Shown here in pieces: positions 43,053-52,649 of a stretch of 64,000 nt of DNA. The DNA lies in NCBI GenBank assembly GCA_020444265.1, contig JAHLLH010000003.1:490299-554298 (forward strand). The letters are read 5' to 3'. Position 1 is the stretch's first letter; every line of letters starts with the position of its first letter. Under the pieces are notes generated by a model, which worked only from the letters and a program-made list of their open reading frames with translations, searched no databases and was not told the DNA's origin. This stretch comes from a bacterium (GTDB lineage Bacteria > Electryoneota > Electryoneia > Electryoneales > Electryoneaceae). A program made the translations under genes and the position numbers.

Positions 43053-46000
43053 ATGAGCCTTACTCATCTAAAAGTACTTGCCACTTCTTTGTTTGTACTT
43101 TCCTTCACAACGCTTTCGCTTGCCAAACCCTTGGAAGAAAGAACATTTATCCATCCTCAATTCGAGGTCTACACCCAGGAACAAAACCGAAGAATCGGAC
43201 CTGTTTCACCCTTCCTCGATGATCATTATTCTGAGCTGGATGACCTGGGATACTTCACGGTGCTTCACTCCTATGAATTTGAAACCGACCAGGGATGGGA
43301 AAGACAATTACGGCGTGGCAGCAACATTGAACCGGGCGCATTCTGGCATGTGGATAGCTACGAAGGCTATAACGGAACCAATTCCTGGTGGTGCGGAGTT
43401 ATCGCTCCCACCCTGCCCTACAATGGCTATGACAACAACTGGCTGCAGTTCCTCGAAACCCCGATCCTGGACTTCAGCTCTGCCACAAGCGGATTGACCT
43501 TCCAGTTCGTGATGAAGGCGTACCTGGAAGGGGGTGCTTATCATCCCAGCTATGACAGTTGGGATGCCTGTAACGTATGGTACTCGACCGATGGCGGGAT
43601 CACATGGGCAGTCTTACCAGGTCCCTCCCTTGGGTACAATTCGGGTAGTAATTATGCCTATGGTGGTTTGTTTGGTTATTACTACGATAGCGGTTCAGGG
43701 ATGGTGGGCACACCAATTCCCGGCTGGTACGGTAATATTACGGGCGGTAACTATGTAGCTGTGACCTTCGATTTATCCAGTTTTATCGGTCAACCCAATA
43801 TGAAGTTCCGGTTTGGTTTTGCAAGCGATGCATCTGAATCCGCTGCCAACTACTCTGCATACAAGGGCATGCATGTGGATGATGTTTCGATTTATGACAA
43901 TACCACGACCTTCCTGTCAAACAACGCGGATGGGGTAGCGATTCCTGCCGATCTGATTCCTGTCGAACAGGTGGATTCAAGCTGGGAAATCACCGAAGAA
44001 TCTGCAAATAGCGGTGCTCGTTCCTGGCACATAGCGAATGACCGCAATTGCAATCATATTCTTGCTTCACCGCAGTTCTACATCTCCTCGGTTAGAACGA
44101 TCATGAGCTACCATGTCTGGTGTGATATGCCGGATGTAATCGGATTGGATAACAGTAACCTTGACGATTACTACGAAATTCTGATTTCAATCAACAACGG
44201 AGTAAGCTGGTATAATGTAGGTATAGATTGGTCAACTCGTCCCTCGCCGGGGGGGGCCTCGCTCGATGGATGGACGTATCGCAACCAATGCTATGACAGC
44301 CGCTCAAAACTCCTTGATCTGAGCCCATATGCAGGATACAATGCCCGATTGGGCTTCAGGGCTCGTTCTGACTTTGATGAAGACAACGGGGAGGGGAGTG
44401 GGCTATTTATTGACGACGTGAAGTTTTTCCAATATGAAGGAATTCATGAGTATTTCTGGGAGCCAGCAGAGTTTGCCTGGATCGAACTTGCGGAAGACCC
44501 TGATGCTCAGGTACTCAATTTTACGGATCCCTCCCAGTTTGCCAATATAGACCTCGTACAAAGCCACAGCCTTCAGGAACTGCATTACGACAATATCCTT
44601 GATCATGTGAGAGTCGGTGCGAATGGACTCCTCTACGTTAGTGGCGGAGTCTCAAACGTTGTACCCCCTGATCTATCGAGTCCTGCCGCAAATCGGTTCG
44701 GTGTTGTGGCGCCGCTCTGGGCTGAATTGAGCTACGCAGGTAGACCCGATGCCAATGTCTACCTTAAAAATGTGGATGGGGTTCTCGTTGTAGAGTGGTT
44801 CATGCTGCAACTCGATGATGCAAATGGCTGGCCGGTAGCATTCGAAGCGAAGATGTTCCCGGATGGCCGGATCGAATACCACTATCTGAACGTACCTGAT
44901 TCTTTCGAAGGGGTGGAACCGCTGCTGATTGGAGTCAATAATGTCCAACTCACAAAAAAAGCAGAACTCCATCCTGAAATCGGTTTCCTGCCTACGGAAG
45001 GATCTGCTGTTGCCCTGGTGCCCGGGTTGCCCTCCTATGGGGATCTTGAAGTAACCGTTCTCGATGAATCAACTTCCCAACCCATTCCGGGGATCTCACT
45101 CTCACTCCCTGAGCTGAACCTGTTCGCGGACACCAATGAGGAAGGTATCGCAAGCTTCCCACACCTGCCGTTTCATCTCTATCCAGTAGTAGAAGTGGAA
45201 ATGCTCGAAGAGTCGTATTTCCATGAACTGATTGAAGTTCCGCTCACTGCAAACGATGTAGCCACAGCACAGATCCTTGCTCGGGCTTTCCTTAACCCTG
45301 TTCGGAATATCGTTGATGATAATGCTCATGACGATAGCATTATTCTGCATTGGCAGTCGCCGAACACAGCCTATCACCTCGCAAACTTGTCACTCTATGA
45401 ACCAGCAGACACGTTGACCTGGTACAGTTTTGATGATACTGATGTATCTCAGGGGATGGATTTTTCGATTTTCGATATGGTGGATGAATTCGACCTTGAA
45501 TCGGTAGATATCTACCTGATGAATCCCTACTCCTCAACGGTCGATCCGGCCCATCTGCCACCCATCCGTGTGCAGGTCTGGGATCGTCTCGATCCAGAGT
45601 TCACCACACTGCTATTCGAAACGGAATTCCAGCCTACAGCCTCCTCCGGGCTATTGAGTATCCCGCTGGACATGATCGGTGTGGAATCACCGCAATTTGC
45701 GATTACGGTGACCACTCCGGGCCAGCAGGGCGAGATGGCGTACAACCTCTGTGTTGACCAAGTGAATGACTATGGTAGCGACCTGCTGATATTCGGGGCT
45801 ACGGGTAGCAATTCCTTTGTCCAGGGAAGCTTGTCTGGTGATCCGGTGATGGTCGCGCATGTGCAGCATCCTGGCGAGTATGTGGTGAACCTGCCAGAAC
45901 CTGATCCTGTTGCTATTGGAAACGGTATGGATTTGCGTGGGCATCGCATCTCTGTCGTTCCGCATACAGGTGTGTATACAGCCCCCACATTATCTCAGAT

Positions 46001-48353
46001 GGTTTTCAATCCTGCGCCAATTGGAGGTTCATCTGGAAATGTGTTGGATGAATTCGTCGGCGAAGTACTTCGCTACAACATCTACCAGGATGGTGCTCTT
46101 CATGGTGCGACTCCCGATGCTTCGACACTGGCCTACATGGTTAATCCTGTGGAAGAGGCGATCCATCATGTGTACTCCATCGCTCCAGTCTACAATTATG
46201 ATGGGGCCGAGCGTGAAGGGGTTGCTTCAGAGCCGATTGATATCATTCCGGTGATGCCTCCCGCCATTCCCGATGGAAGCGGAGGTGCTACTGTTTCCCA
46301 GGAGAGTGTTTCGGGCGGATTGGTGACGATCAATTGGGCCGCACCCACCTTGAACGCAGACGGAACCCCATTGGTGGATCTGACCACATACCGGATTTAC
46401 GTAGATGGTGATTTTACATCGCCGCTAGTTGAATTGGGACCGGTAGAGGTTTCCCAGGTCATCGAGTTTACACGAGGAATCCACACGATCTACCTGACTG
46501 CACTTGATGAGGCGGGCAATGAGTCGGAAGCGTGGAGCTATGGCTACCACTGGGTCGGTCTGGCAGACTGGACACTCGACTTCGAAGCCGATGATGGAGG
46601 GCTGAGTGCAGTTCAGTTTGAGCATGGCGCTCCACTTGTCGGCCCTGTTTCGGGTGCCAATGGCAGCAGCAACCTGTGGGGGATGAATCTCGATGGATAC
46701 TACGAGAATTCGACACTCTACACCCTGATAACTCCAAGCCTGCGTGTTGGGGATAACTACCCGTGGGTATCGTTCTGGCACTGGTTCGATTTTGAACCGG
46801 GCTTTGATGGCGGTATGGTGGTGGTCTCGACAGATGCTGGGGCGACGTGGGATATCGTCGACATGGCGGATGACGCCTCATTGTATCAACAACCTTTCCT
46901 TGGTGCTGGCTACGACAACCCACTGAGCAATTACGGAGACGAAGCGAGTGGTGTTATTTCAGGGCAAAGCTCTGCTTCTACTGCGTCAACTCAAGAGGGG
47001 TGGTTGCTGCAAGGTATCAACCTGGCAGAATACAGTGGCATGGATGTCACCCTTGGATTTGTGGGAGGGACGGATGCAGCCAACAACCTCTATCCGGGTT
47101 GGTACATTGATGATGTGAGCTTTTGCGATCTGACCTTCAGTCCAGCCGCGTTCCACCTGATCAGTCCTGCCGAACCCGACACGAGTTGGGTGCTTGAAAA
47201 TGAGCTGCTCTGGCATGCCTCAACTGATCCAAACCCCGGTAGTCAGGTTCGTTATGATGCCTTCCTGGACACGTTACCAACAATGACCACGAAGTGGAGT
47301 GTTGGGACAGAACTTGTCGATACGATGCTTGCGATCAACGAGCTGGAGGATGACCGGACCTACTACTGGACTATCCGAACGATCATCAGTTCCGGGGCGG
47401 AACGCTGGGCTGAGGATACACTAAGCTTTGTGACCTACCTGCCTGAACCACCGGAATCCTTCTCGCGACTGATTCCAGACTCCAATTGTGTCATTGATCA
47501 GGATACATTGGTGTTTACCTGGAGTGCTGCCTATGATCCAGATCCGGGTGATGTCTTGCAGTACCACTTCCGTTGGCGGACGAGCGAGGAATGGTCAGAT
47601 ACCACCACAGTTGATACCAACCTCCGTTTGTCTGGGCTGGAAGACGATCAGCAGTATTTCTGGTCAATCGGAGTTGTAGATCGTTTCGGGAACGAAACGG
47701 AATGCAGCAGCTATGAAACCGGTTGGCCCTTCACCACACATTTCCCGGAAATGCCGCAACCATTCGCACTTATTTCGCCCGCTGATCAAACTGAATTGCC
47801 TCGTGTTGACATGTTTCCGCTGTTGTTCGACTGGAATACGGCTGTTGATCCTGATCCGGGTGATACATTGAGCTATGAGCTGCAGCTCTCGACCGAAGAA
47901 TCCTTCACGGATCCACTTGTTCTCGATGCCGGGACAGCAGACTCGCTTGAGGTTGAATCACTCGAACAGAATACCTACTTCTGGCGAGTGAAAGCGTGCG
48001 ATCTGGATGGGTTGGAATGCTTCTCCAGCGATACGTGGACTCTGAACGTGACCCTGGCGGTAGAGGATCCGTGGTCTGGATTACCTTCGGAATACAGTAT
48101 CGCAGAGCTCTACCCCAACCCCTTCAATCCATCATTAACAATTGTAATCGGCTTACCGGATGCTGGAGAGTTAGCCGTTGAGCTGTTCAACAGCATCGGG
48201 CAACAGGTGGCTACAATTGCGAGAGGGCACACTGGGGCTGGATACCATCATTTCGTGTTTGATGGAAGCAGTATGGCCAGCGGAGTCTATTTCGTCCATG
48301 CGTCATTGCCAGGGAAACTGAACCAGGTGCGGAAAGTGGTTCTGATGAAGTAG
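43053..48353 (+). CDS. Giant secreted multidomain protein with sorting domain
   Basis: 1766 residues, GGGGG upstream of ATG 43053. The signal peptide is LATSLFVLSFTTLSLA. The N-terminal half contains MAM/jelly-roll-like modules of the immune-inhibitor-A kind (FEFETDQGW-like openings, YSTDGGITW, GMHVDDVSIYD, SGLFIDDVKFF). A similar module recurs near 1170-1370 (LDFEADDGG, VSTDAGATWD, GWYIDDVSF). Between them is a region with a carboxypeptidase-regulatory-like segment (LEVTVLDESTSQPIPGIS). At about 1380-1670 are at least three fibronectin-III-like domains sharing the phrase DP[ND]PG. The sorting domain starts YPNPFN and ends VVLMK. No catalytic motif was seen. Probably a surface adhesin or matrix protein. 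Confidence 0.92.
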   Translation: MSLTHLKVLATSLFVLSFTTLSLAKPLEERTFIHPQFEVYTQEQNRRIGPVSPFLDDHYSELDDLGYFTVLHSYEFETDQGWERQLRRGSNIEPGAFWHVDSYEGYNGTNSWWCGVIAPTLPYNGYDNNWLQFLETPILDFSSATSGLTFQFVMKAYLEGGAYHPSYDSWDACNVWYSTDGGITWAVLPGPSLGYNSGSNYAYGGLFGYYYDSGSGMVGTPIPGWYGNITGGNYVAVTFDLSSFIGQPNMKFRFGFASDASESAANYSAYKGMHVDDVSIYDNTTTFLSNNADGVAIPADLIPVEQVDSSWEITEESANSGARSWHIANDRNCNHILASPQFYISSVRTIMSYHVWCDMPDVIGLDNSNLDDYYEILISINNGVSWYNVGIDWSTRPSPGGASLDGWTYRNQCYDSRSKLLDLSPYAGYNARLGFRARSDFDEDNGEGSGLFIDDVKFFQYEGIHEYFWEPAEFAWIELAEDPDAQVLNFTDPSQFANIDLVQSHSLQELHYDNILDHVRVGANGLLYVSGGVSNVVPPDLSSPAANRFGVVAPLWAELSYAGRPDANVYLKNVDGVLVVEWFMLQLDDANGWPVAFEAKMFPDGRIEYHYLNVPDSFEGVEPLLIGVNNVQLTKKAELHPEIGFLPTEGSAVALVPGLPSYGDLEVTVLDESTSQPIPGISLSLPELNLFADTNEEGIASFPHLPFHLYPVVEVEMLEESYFHELIEVPLTANDVATAQILARAFLNPVRNIVDDNAHDDSIILHWQSPNTAYHLANLSLYEPADTLTWYSFDDTDVSQGMDFSIFDMVDEFDLESVDIYLMNPYSSTVDPAHLPPIRVQVWDRLDPEFTTLLFETEFQPTASSGLLSIPLDMIGVESPQFAITVTTPGQQGEMAYNLCVDQVNDYGSDLLIFGATGSNSFVQGSLSGDPVMVAHVQHPGEYVVNLPEPDPVAIGNGMDLRGHRISVVPHTGVYTAPTLSQMVFNPAPIGGSSGNVLDEFVGEVLRYNIYQDGALHGATPDASTLAYMVNPVEEAIHHVYSIAPVYNYDGAEREGVASEPIDIIPVMPPAIPDGSGGATVSQESVSGGLVTINWAAPTLNADGTPLVDLTTYRIYVDGDFTSPLVELGPVEVSQVIEFTRGIHTIYLTALDEAGNESEAWSYGYHWVGLADWTLDFEADDGGLSAVQFEHGAPLVGPVSGANGSSNLWGMNLDGYYENSTLYTLITPSLRVGDNYPWVSFWHWFDFEPGFDGGMVVVSTDAGATWDIVDMADDASLYQQPFLGAGYDNPLSNYGDEASGVISGQSSASTASTQEGWLLQGINLAEYSGMDVTLGFVGGTDAANNLYPGWYIDDVSFCDLTFSPAAFHLISPAEPDTSWVLENELLWHASTDPNPGSQVRYDAFLDTLPTMTTKWSVGTELVDTMLAINELEDDRTYYWTIRTIISSGAERWAEDTLSFVTYLPEPPESFSRLIPDSNCVIDQDTLVFTWSAAYDPDPGDVLQYHFRWRTSEEWSDTTTVDTNLRLSGLEDDQQYFWSIGVVDRFGNETECSSYETGWPFTTHFPEMPQPFALISPADQTELPRVDMFPLLFDWNTAVDPDPGDTLSYELQLSTEESFTDPLVLDAGTADSLEVESLEQNTYFWRVKACDLDGLECFSSDTWTLNVTLAVEDPWSGLPSEYSIAELYPNPFNPSLTIVIGLPDAGELAVELFNSIGQQVATIARGHTGAGYHHFVFDGSSMASGVYFVHASLPGKLNQVRKVVLMK

Positions 48354-48381
48354 CACTTGAAAACAAGCATCAGAGGTTCTG

Positions 48382-48414
48382 AGAACGCACAGCAGTAGCT
48401 GTGCGTTCTCGTTA
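48382..48414 (+). terminator. Intrinsic terminator of the giant secreted-protein gene
   Basis: A perfect 13-bp stem (GAGAACGCACAGC / GCTGTGCGTTCTC), loop AGTA, about 28 bases past the stop. The following T-run is poor (GTTACGTTC). Confidence 0.65.
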
Positions 48415-48589
48415 CGTTCTGCCCAGTGCTGCTCTCTGAGGCACTCGTGTATCACACCATTCATTCCCGATCCAACACCTCTTGCTCGACCCCGTTCCGT
48501 TGTACATTGTCCCCCGGAGGAATTGCCTGCGACATACGGATCAACAGTCAACCAAGTGAATATTTGGCCGGGGGAAGGGGAGGAGTTTC

Positions 48590-48997
48590 ATGGGTGAGAA
48601 GGTGTTTTCCGATGTCACCAGCCTGGTGATCGTTGCCAACGAGTTTCCCAATCGTCTGCTGGCCCAGCAGATGAAAAAGGCGCACGAGGGCCAGTATTTC
48701 CGCGAGATCTACCTGCGCTGGCGTGATCTTTTCGACATCCTTCCACGAGCTGGGACGATCCTTTGGCACGAGAAGATCGACTTCGATGATCCCGACCTCT
48801 TCTACAACACGATGCGTATGGTTGTCGAATCCGATGCCACCCCTCCAGAACTGTATGAGGACATTGTGGCCGCGACCGATGGCCTCACCATTCGTTGGAA
48901 AGAGTTCCTCGATCTGGTCCCCAACGCTGCCAAGATCGACTGGTTCGACATAGCGGACGATTACCCGAGCATGGAACCGGGCGGGGATGACGATTAA
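48590..48997 (+). CDS. Small acidic protein of unknown function
   Basis: 135 residues. GGGAGGAG lies just upstream of ATG 48590. No signal peptide, membrane span or cysteine is visible. It is mostly predicted helix with aromatic-acidic phrases (REIYLRWRDLFDILPRAG, and later IRWKEFLDLVPNAA) that look like a duplicated W-x-[DE]-[LF]-[FL]-D-[IL]-[LV]-P motif, and an acidic tail ending GGDDD. I do not recognise a family. It lies between the giant secreted-protein gene and tig, with terminators on both sides, so it is its own unit. Probably a soluble cytoplasmic protein. Confidence 0.8.
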   Translation: MGEKVFSDVTSLVIVANEFPNRLLAQQMKKAHEGQYFREIYLRWRDLFDILPRAGTILWHEKIDFDDPDLFYNTMRMVVESDATPPELYEDIVAATDGLTIRWKEFLDLVPNAAKIDWFDIADDYPSMEPGGDDD

Positions 48998-49028
48998 GGT
49001 TGTACATGCAATAGGCGGCGCAATCTGT

Positions 49029-49060
49029 TGCGGCAGGTCTCCTGACCTGCCGCATTTTTC
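49029..49060 (+). terminator. Intrinsic terminator of the 48590 gene (palindrome family member)
   Basis: A perfect 11-bp stem TGCGGCAGGTC / GACCTGCCGCA, loop TCCT, then TTTTTC, 31 bases past the stop. The inner CAGGTC/GACCTG is shared with the intergenic palindromes at 41071, 41331, 55739 and 63910. Confidence 0.88.
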
Positions 49061-49386
49061 TGTCAGGTCGGGTGACATGACAGAACTTATCTGCGATCTC
49101 GCCCAGCCCGCACCGGAGCACAATCCCAACCTCACCCCTTGATCGTGCTCCGATCCTGCCCGATACTTCCAATTGGCCGAACGGAATGGCTAGTGGACAG
49201 ATTTATCTGGATCGAACCACTACAGGTGCTCCGAAGGGGCAGGCCCGCGCCTACCGCTCGGCATTTTGCATCCTTAGATTGCCAGATGGTGGCTAGACTT
49301 GCGCATCTTCCTGCCACCTAGAAAATTCAGCAACCAGAACCCACATCCCGCAAGAGGGATGAACAACAGAGTGAAGTGAGGCGATT
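49061..49386. other. Intergenic leader region of tig
   Basis: 326 bases with no gene. An imperfect CTGTCAGGTC...GACATGACAG hairpin (about 49060-49083) continues the palindrome next to it. The rest presumably holds the tig-clpPX-lon promoter, but no hexamer pair convinced me. Confidence 0.5.
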
Positions 49387-50682
49387 GTGAAGGTCCATGA
49401 ACCCACCCGTGAGGGGGTGATTGTCAAGTTTCGGGTGGATGTAACGGCGAAAGAGCTCGAACCCCATTTTGCCAAAGCGTTCAAGAATGCCCAGAAATCT
49501 GTCCGTCTGGATGGTTTCCGTCCTGGAAAAGTCCCGATGGCTATCATCGAAAAACGTTTCGGTGATTCAATCAAGGCCGACACCCTCGAAAAGGTTGTGG
49601 AAGAGGTCTATCCTAAGGCACTTGGCAAGACCGACCTCGAACCGATCACCCCGGCTGCGATCGAGGATGTGGATTGGGAAGATGGCAAGAAGCTTTCCTT
49701 CACCGCTGTTGTTGAGGTTCGTCCCGAATTTGAAGCGGACAAGTGGCAGGGTGTCGAGGTGACTCGTGAAGTACCGAAAGTCACCGATGAAGACATCGAG
49801 CGTCACCTGTCAACCATGCAGCGCGACCAGGCGATTGTATCGGACCGTGAAGAAGGCGAGGAAGTCCAGGATGGCGATCGCTTGACTACCGATGTCCAGG
49901 AGCTGGACAAGGATGGCAAGCCGGTCGAGGGACGTTTCAGCGAGGCGATGCACATCGAATTGGGCCACGAGATGATGGGCCACGGTTCCGATAAGCAGTT
50001 CCTCGGGATGAAGCCAGGCGAAACCCGCCAGGTGAAAACCCACCGTCACTCTCATGACAAGGATGGCAACCCGATCGAGATCGATATGGGCTGGGAAGTG
50101 ACCCTGAAGAAGATCGAGAAGATCGAACTTCCCGAGCTTGATGACAATTTCGCACAACAGGCCGACGAGAAGTTCAAGACCATGCAGGAGCTGCGCGAGG
50201 ATGTCAAGGAACAGCTGACACGCTATGCTGCCTACCAGGCCGACCAGCGCACCGCAGGCCGTCTGATTGACGCCGTCGTTGATGCCCATGAGTTCGATCT
50301 GCCGCCGACCCTCGTCTCCCAGACCCTTGAAGAGATGGTCAAGAGCCGTAGAGAAGAAGCCAACAACATGATCCCGGAGCCGCAGCTCCGTGAATACCTC
50401 AAGCCGACCGCGGAACGTCAACTCCGCTGGTACTTCCTGCGCGACAAGATCATCGAAGATTTGAAGATTGAAGCGACGGATGAGGACATCAACAAGCAGG
50501 TCGAGAACTATGCCAAGGGGCATGAGGAAGTCGACCTGGAGAGCCTGAAACTGCAGTTCGCCGCCGGTGAACAGCGTCAGCAGCTCGCCGATGAGATTGT
50601 TAATGGCAAGCTGATGGATGCTCTGAAGGACGGCGTCAAGATGGTGGATCAAGAAGTGGACTTCATGTCCCTGCTGCGCTAA
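49387..50682 (+). CDS. tig: Trigger factor, ribosome-associated chaperone
   Basis: 431 residues starting at GTG 49387 with GAGG upstream. It binds the ribosome exit tunnel and shields nascent chains. The ribosome-binding signature is present as GFRPGKVP (about 38-45). The middle FKBP-like domain ([21 protein letters not shown]...[12 protein letters not shown]) carries a His-rich insertion, [11 protein letters not shown]. The C-terminal half is the helical chaperone domain. First gene of tig-clpP-clpX-lon-engB, the standard quality-control cluster, with 52 bases to clpP. Confidence 0.96.
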   Translation: MKVHEPTREGVIVKFRVDVTAKELEPHFAKAFKNAQKSVRLDGFRPGKVPMAIIEKRFGDSIKADTLEKVVEEVYPKALGKTDLEPITPAAIEDVDWEDGKKLSFTAVVEVRPEFEADKWQGVEVTREVPKVTDEDIERHLSTMQRDQAIVSDREEGEEVQDGDRLTTDVQELDKDGKPVEGRFSEAMHIELGHEMMGHGSDKQFLGMKPGETRQVKTHRHSHDKDGNPIEIDMGWEVTLKKIEKIELPELDDNFAQQADEKFKTMQELREDVKEQLTRYAAYQADQRTAGRLIDAVVDAHEFDLPPTLVSQTLEEMVKSRREEANNMIPEPQLREYLKPTAERQLRWYFLRDKIIEDLKIEATDEDINKQVENYAKGHEEVDLESLKLQFAAGEQRQQLADEIVNGKLMDALKDGVKMVDQEVDFMSLLR

Positions 50683-50734
50683 ACGCGGTAGAGCGGAAGC
50701 CCATCAACCTCAAGCAACTGTACTGGAAGGGACC

Positions 50735-51355
50735 ATGACCACGACGAACCAGCTCATCCCGATGGTGATCGAGCAGACCGGCCGCGGCGAACGTGCGTTC
50801 GACATTTACAGCCGACTGTTGAAAGAGCGGATCATCTTCATCGGTACCCCGATTGATTTTCAGATAGCCAATCTCGTGATCGCCCAGCTTCTTTTCCTCG
50901 AAGCGGATGATCCGGAACGCGATATCAGCATCTACATCAACAGCCCCGGCGGTTCGGTGTCCGATGGCCTCGCCATCTATGACACCATGCAGTACATCAA
51001 GCCGGATGTGCAGACCATCTGCATCGGCATGGCTGCCTCGATGGGTGCCTTGTTGCTGACCGCCGGGACCGCCGGCAAGCGCAGCTCGCTGCCAAACAGC
51101 AAGATCATGATCCATCAGCCTTCAGGCGGGTATCGCGGAACAGCCGCCGATATCGAGATCCATGCCAAGGAGATTCTGAAGGAGCGTGAACGCCTCAACA
51201 GGATTCTCTCGGATCACAGCGGCAAGCCTGTTGATGAGATCGCGAAGGATGTCGAGCGCGACTATTTCATGTCGCCAGATGAGGCCTTGAAGTACGGTCT
51301 GATTGACAAGATCCAGGCAACAGACCGGAAAAAGACCAATTCGAAAAAGAAGTAA
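50735..51355 (+). CDS. clpP: ATP-dependent Clp protease proteolytic subunit
   Basis: 206 residues. The catalytic triad is Ser102 (GMAASMGA), His127 (MIHQPSGG) and Asp176 (ERDYFMSP), and the spacing matches the E. coli enzyme. The N-terminal [24 protein letters not shown] is intact, with a short probable propeptide (MTTTNQLIP). AAGGGA precedes the ATG. It forms a barrel with ClpX, encoded 30 bases downstream. Confidence 0.98.
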   Translation: MTTTNQLIPMVIEQTGRGERAFDIYSRLLKERIIFIGTPIDFQIANLVIAQLLFLEADDPERDISIYINSPGGSVSDGLAIYDTMQYIKPDVQTICIGMAASMGALLLTAGTAGKRSSLPNSKIMIHQPSGGYRGTAADIEIHAKEILKERERLNRILSDHSGKPVDEIAKDVERDYFMSPDEALKYGLIDKIQATDRKKTNSKKK

Positions 51356-51385
51356 GTCGTAAACCCAGGATTGAACGGAACGCTC

Positions 51386-52642
51386 ATGAGTGATTCGAGC
51401 AAGGATTCGTCAAAGAGCAGGCAGCGCTGTAGTTTCTGCAACCGGACCGGAGATCAGACAACCGTCATGATTTCCGGGCCGAGTGGTGTGATGATCTGTG
51501 ATCATTGCATCCGTGCCAGCAACCATATCATCCGCCAGAACTCGACCAAACGTCAAGCGAAACCTTTGGAGTCCTTTCCGACCCCGGCGGAAGTTAAAGA
51601 ACGTCTGGACGAGTATGTGATTGGGCAGGATGAAGCGAAGCGTAAAATCGCGGTTGCGGTTTACAATCACTACAAGCGCATCAACAACACCAGCCTGAAT
51701 GACGATGTCGAGCTTGAAAAAGCCAACATTCTGATGGTGGGGCCGACCGGTACTGGCAAGACGTTGATCGCGCAGACCTTGGCGAAGATGTTGCAGGTGC
51801 CCTTCGCCATTGCTGATGCTACCACGCTTACCGAAGCGGGCTATGTCGGCGAAGATGTGGAGAACGTCCTCGTTCGCCTGCTTCAGGCGGCCGATTACGA
51901 TGTCCCTTCCGCCGAAATCGGGATTGTCTACATTGATGAGCTAGATAAGATTTCACGCAAGTCGGCCAATACCTCGATTACTCGTGACGTTTCCGGTGAG
52001 GGTGTCCAGCAGGCATTGCTGAAGATGCTGGAAGGCACTGTCGCCAATGTGCCACCGGAAGGTGGACGGAAACATCCTGAACAGAAGCTGATCTCGATTA
52101 ACACACGTAACATTCTCTTCATCTGCGGCGGCGCCTTTGAGGGCCTCGAAGATGTCGTCAAACGTCGTGTTGGCAAAAAGGCGATGGGCTTCGGCGCCGA
52201 TGTACGCAAAATGTCCGAAACCACCTCCTTCGAACTATTGCGTCTGTCGCAACCCCAGGATTTGATCCAGTTTGGCCTGATTCCTGAGCTGATCGGTCGT
52301 CTGCCAATCGTCGGTCCCCTCGCGGAATTGTCCGAGGAGGCATTGCGACGGATCCTTCAGGAGCCGAAGAATGCCTTGATGAAGCAGTATCGTCGTCTGT
52401 TTGACATGGAAGGTGTCGAACTTGAGTTCGAAGAGGATGCGATTGACGAGATCGTGCGTCTCGCCCAGGAACGTAAAACTGGCGCGCGCGCTCTGCGTTC
52501 TATCCTCGAGCAGGCGATGCTCGAACCGATGTTCACCGTCCCCTCCGAGAAGAACGTTCGTCGTGTTGTAATTACACGCGATGTCGTCCTCGGTTTAGGA
52601 GATCCGGTTCTCGAGTATTCCAACAGCCGCAAACGAGCCTGA
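51386..52642 (+). CDS. clpX: ATP-dependent Clp protease ATP-binding subunit ClpX
   Basis: 418 residues from ATG 51386; a TTG five codons earlier is less likely. An N-terminal C4 zinc domain (CSFCNRTG...CDHC) precedes an AAA+ module with Walker A GPTGTGKT, Walker [10 protein letters not shown], pore loop region [10 protein letters not shown], and [24 protein letters not shown]. The IGF-type ClpP-contact loop reads KKAMGFGAD, so the hydrophobic IGF tripeptide is replaced by MGF. It unfolds substrates and feeds them to ClpP. Confidence 0.98.
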   Translation: MSDSSKDSSKSRQRCSFCNRTGDQTTVMISGPSGVMICDHCIRASNHIIRQNSTKRQAKPLESFPTPAEVKERLDEYVIGQDEAKRKIAVAVYNHYKRINNTSLNDDVELEKANILMVGPTGTGKTLIAQTLAKMLQVPFAIADATTLTEAGYVGEDVENVLVRLLQAADYDVPSAEIGIVYIDELDKISRKSANTSITRDVSGEGVQQALLKMLEGTVANVPPEGGRKHPEQKLISINTRNILFICGGAFEGLEDVVKRRVGKKAMGFGADVRKMSETTSFELLRLSQPQDLIQFGLIPELIGRLPIVGPLAELSEEALRRILQEPKNALMKQYRRLFDMEGVELEFEEDAIDEIVRLAQERKTGARALRSILEQAMLEPMFTVPSEKNVRRVVITRDVVLGLGDPVLEYSNSRKRA

Positions 52643-52649
52643 TCGGACC

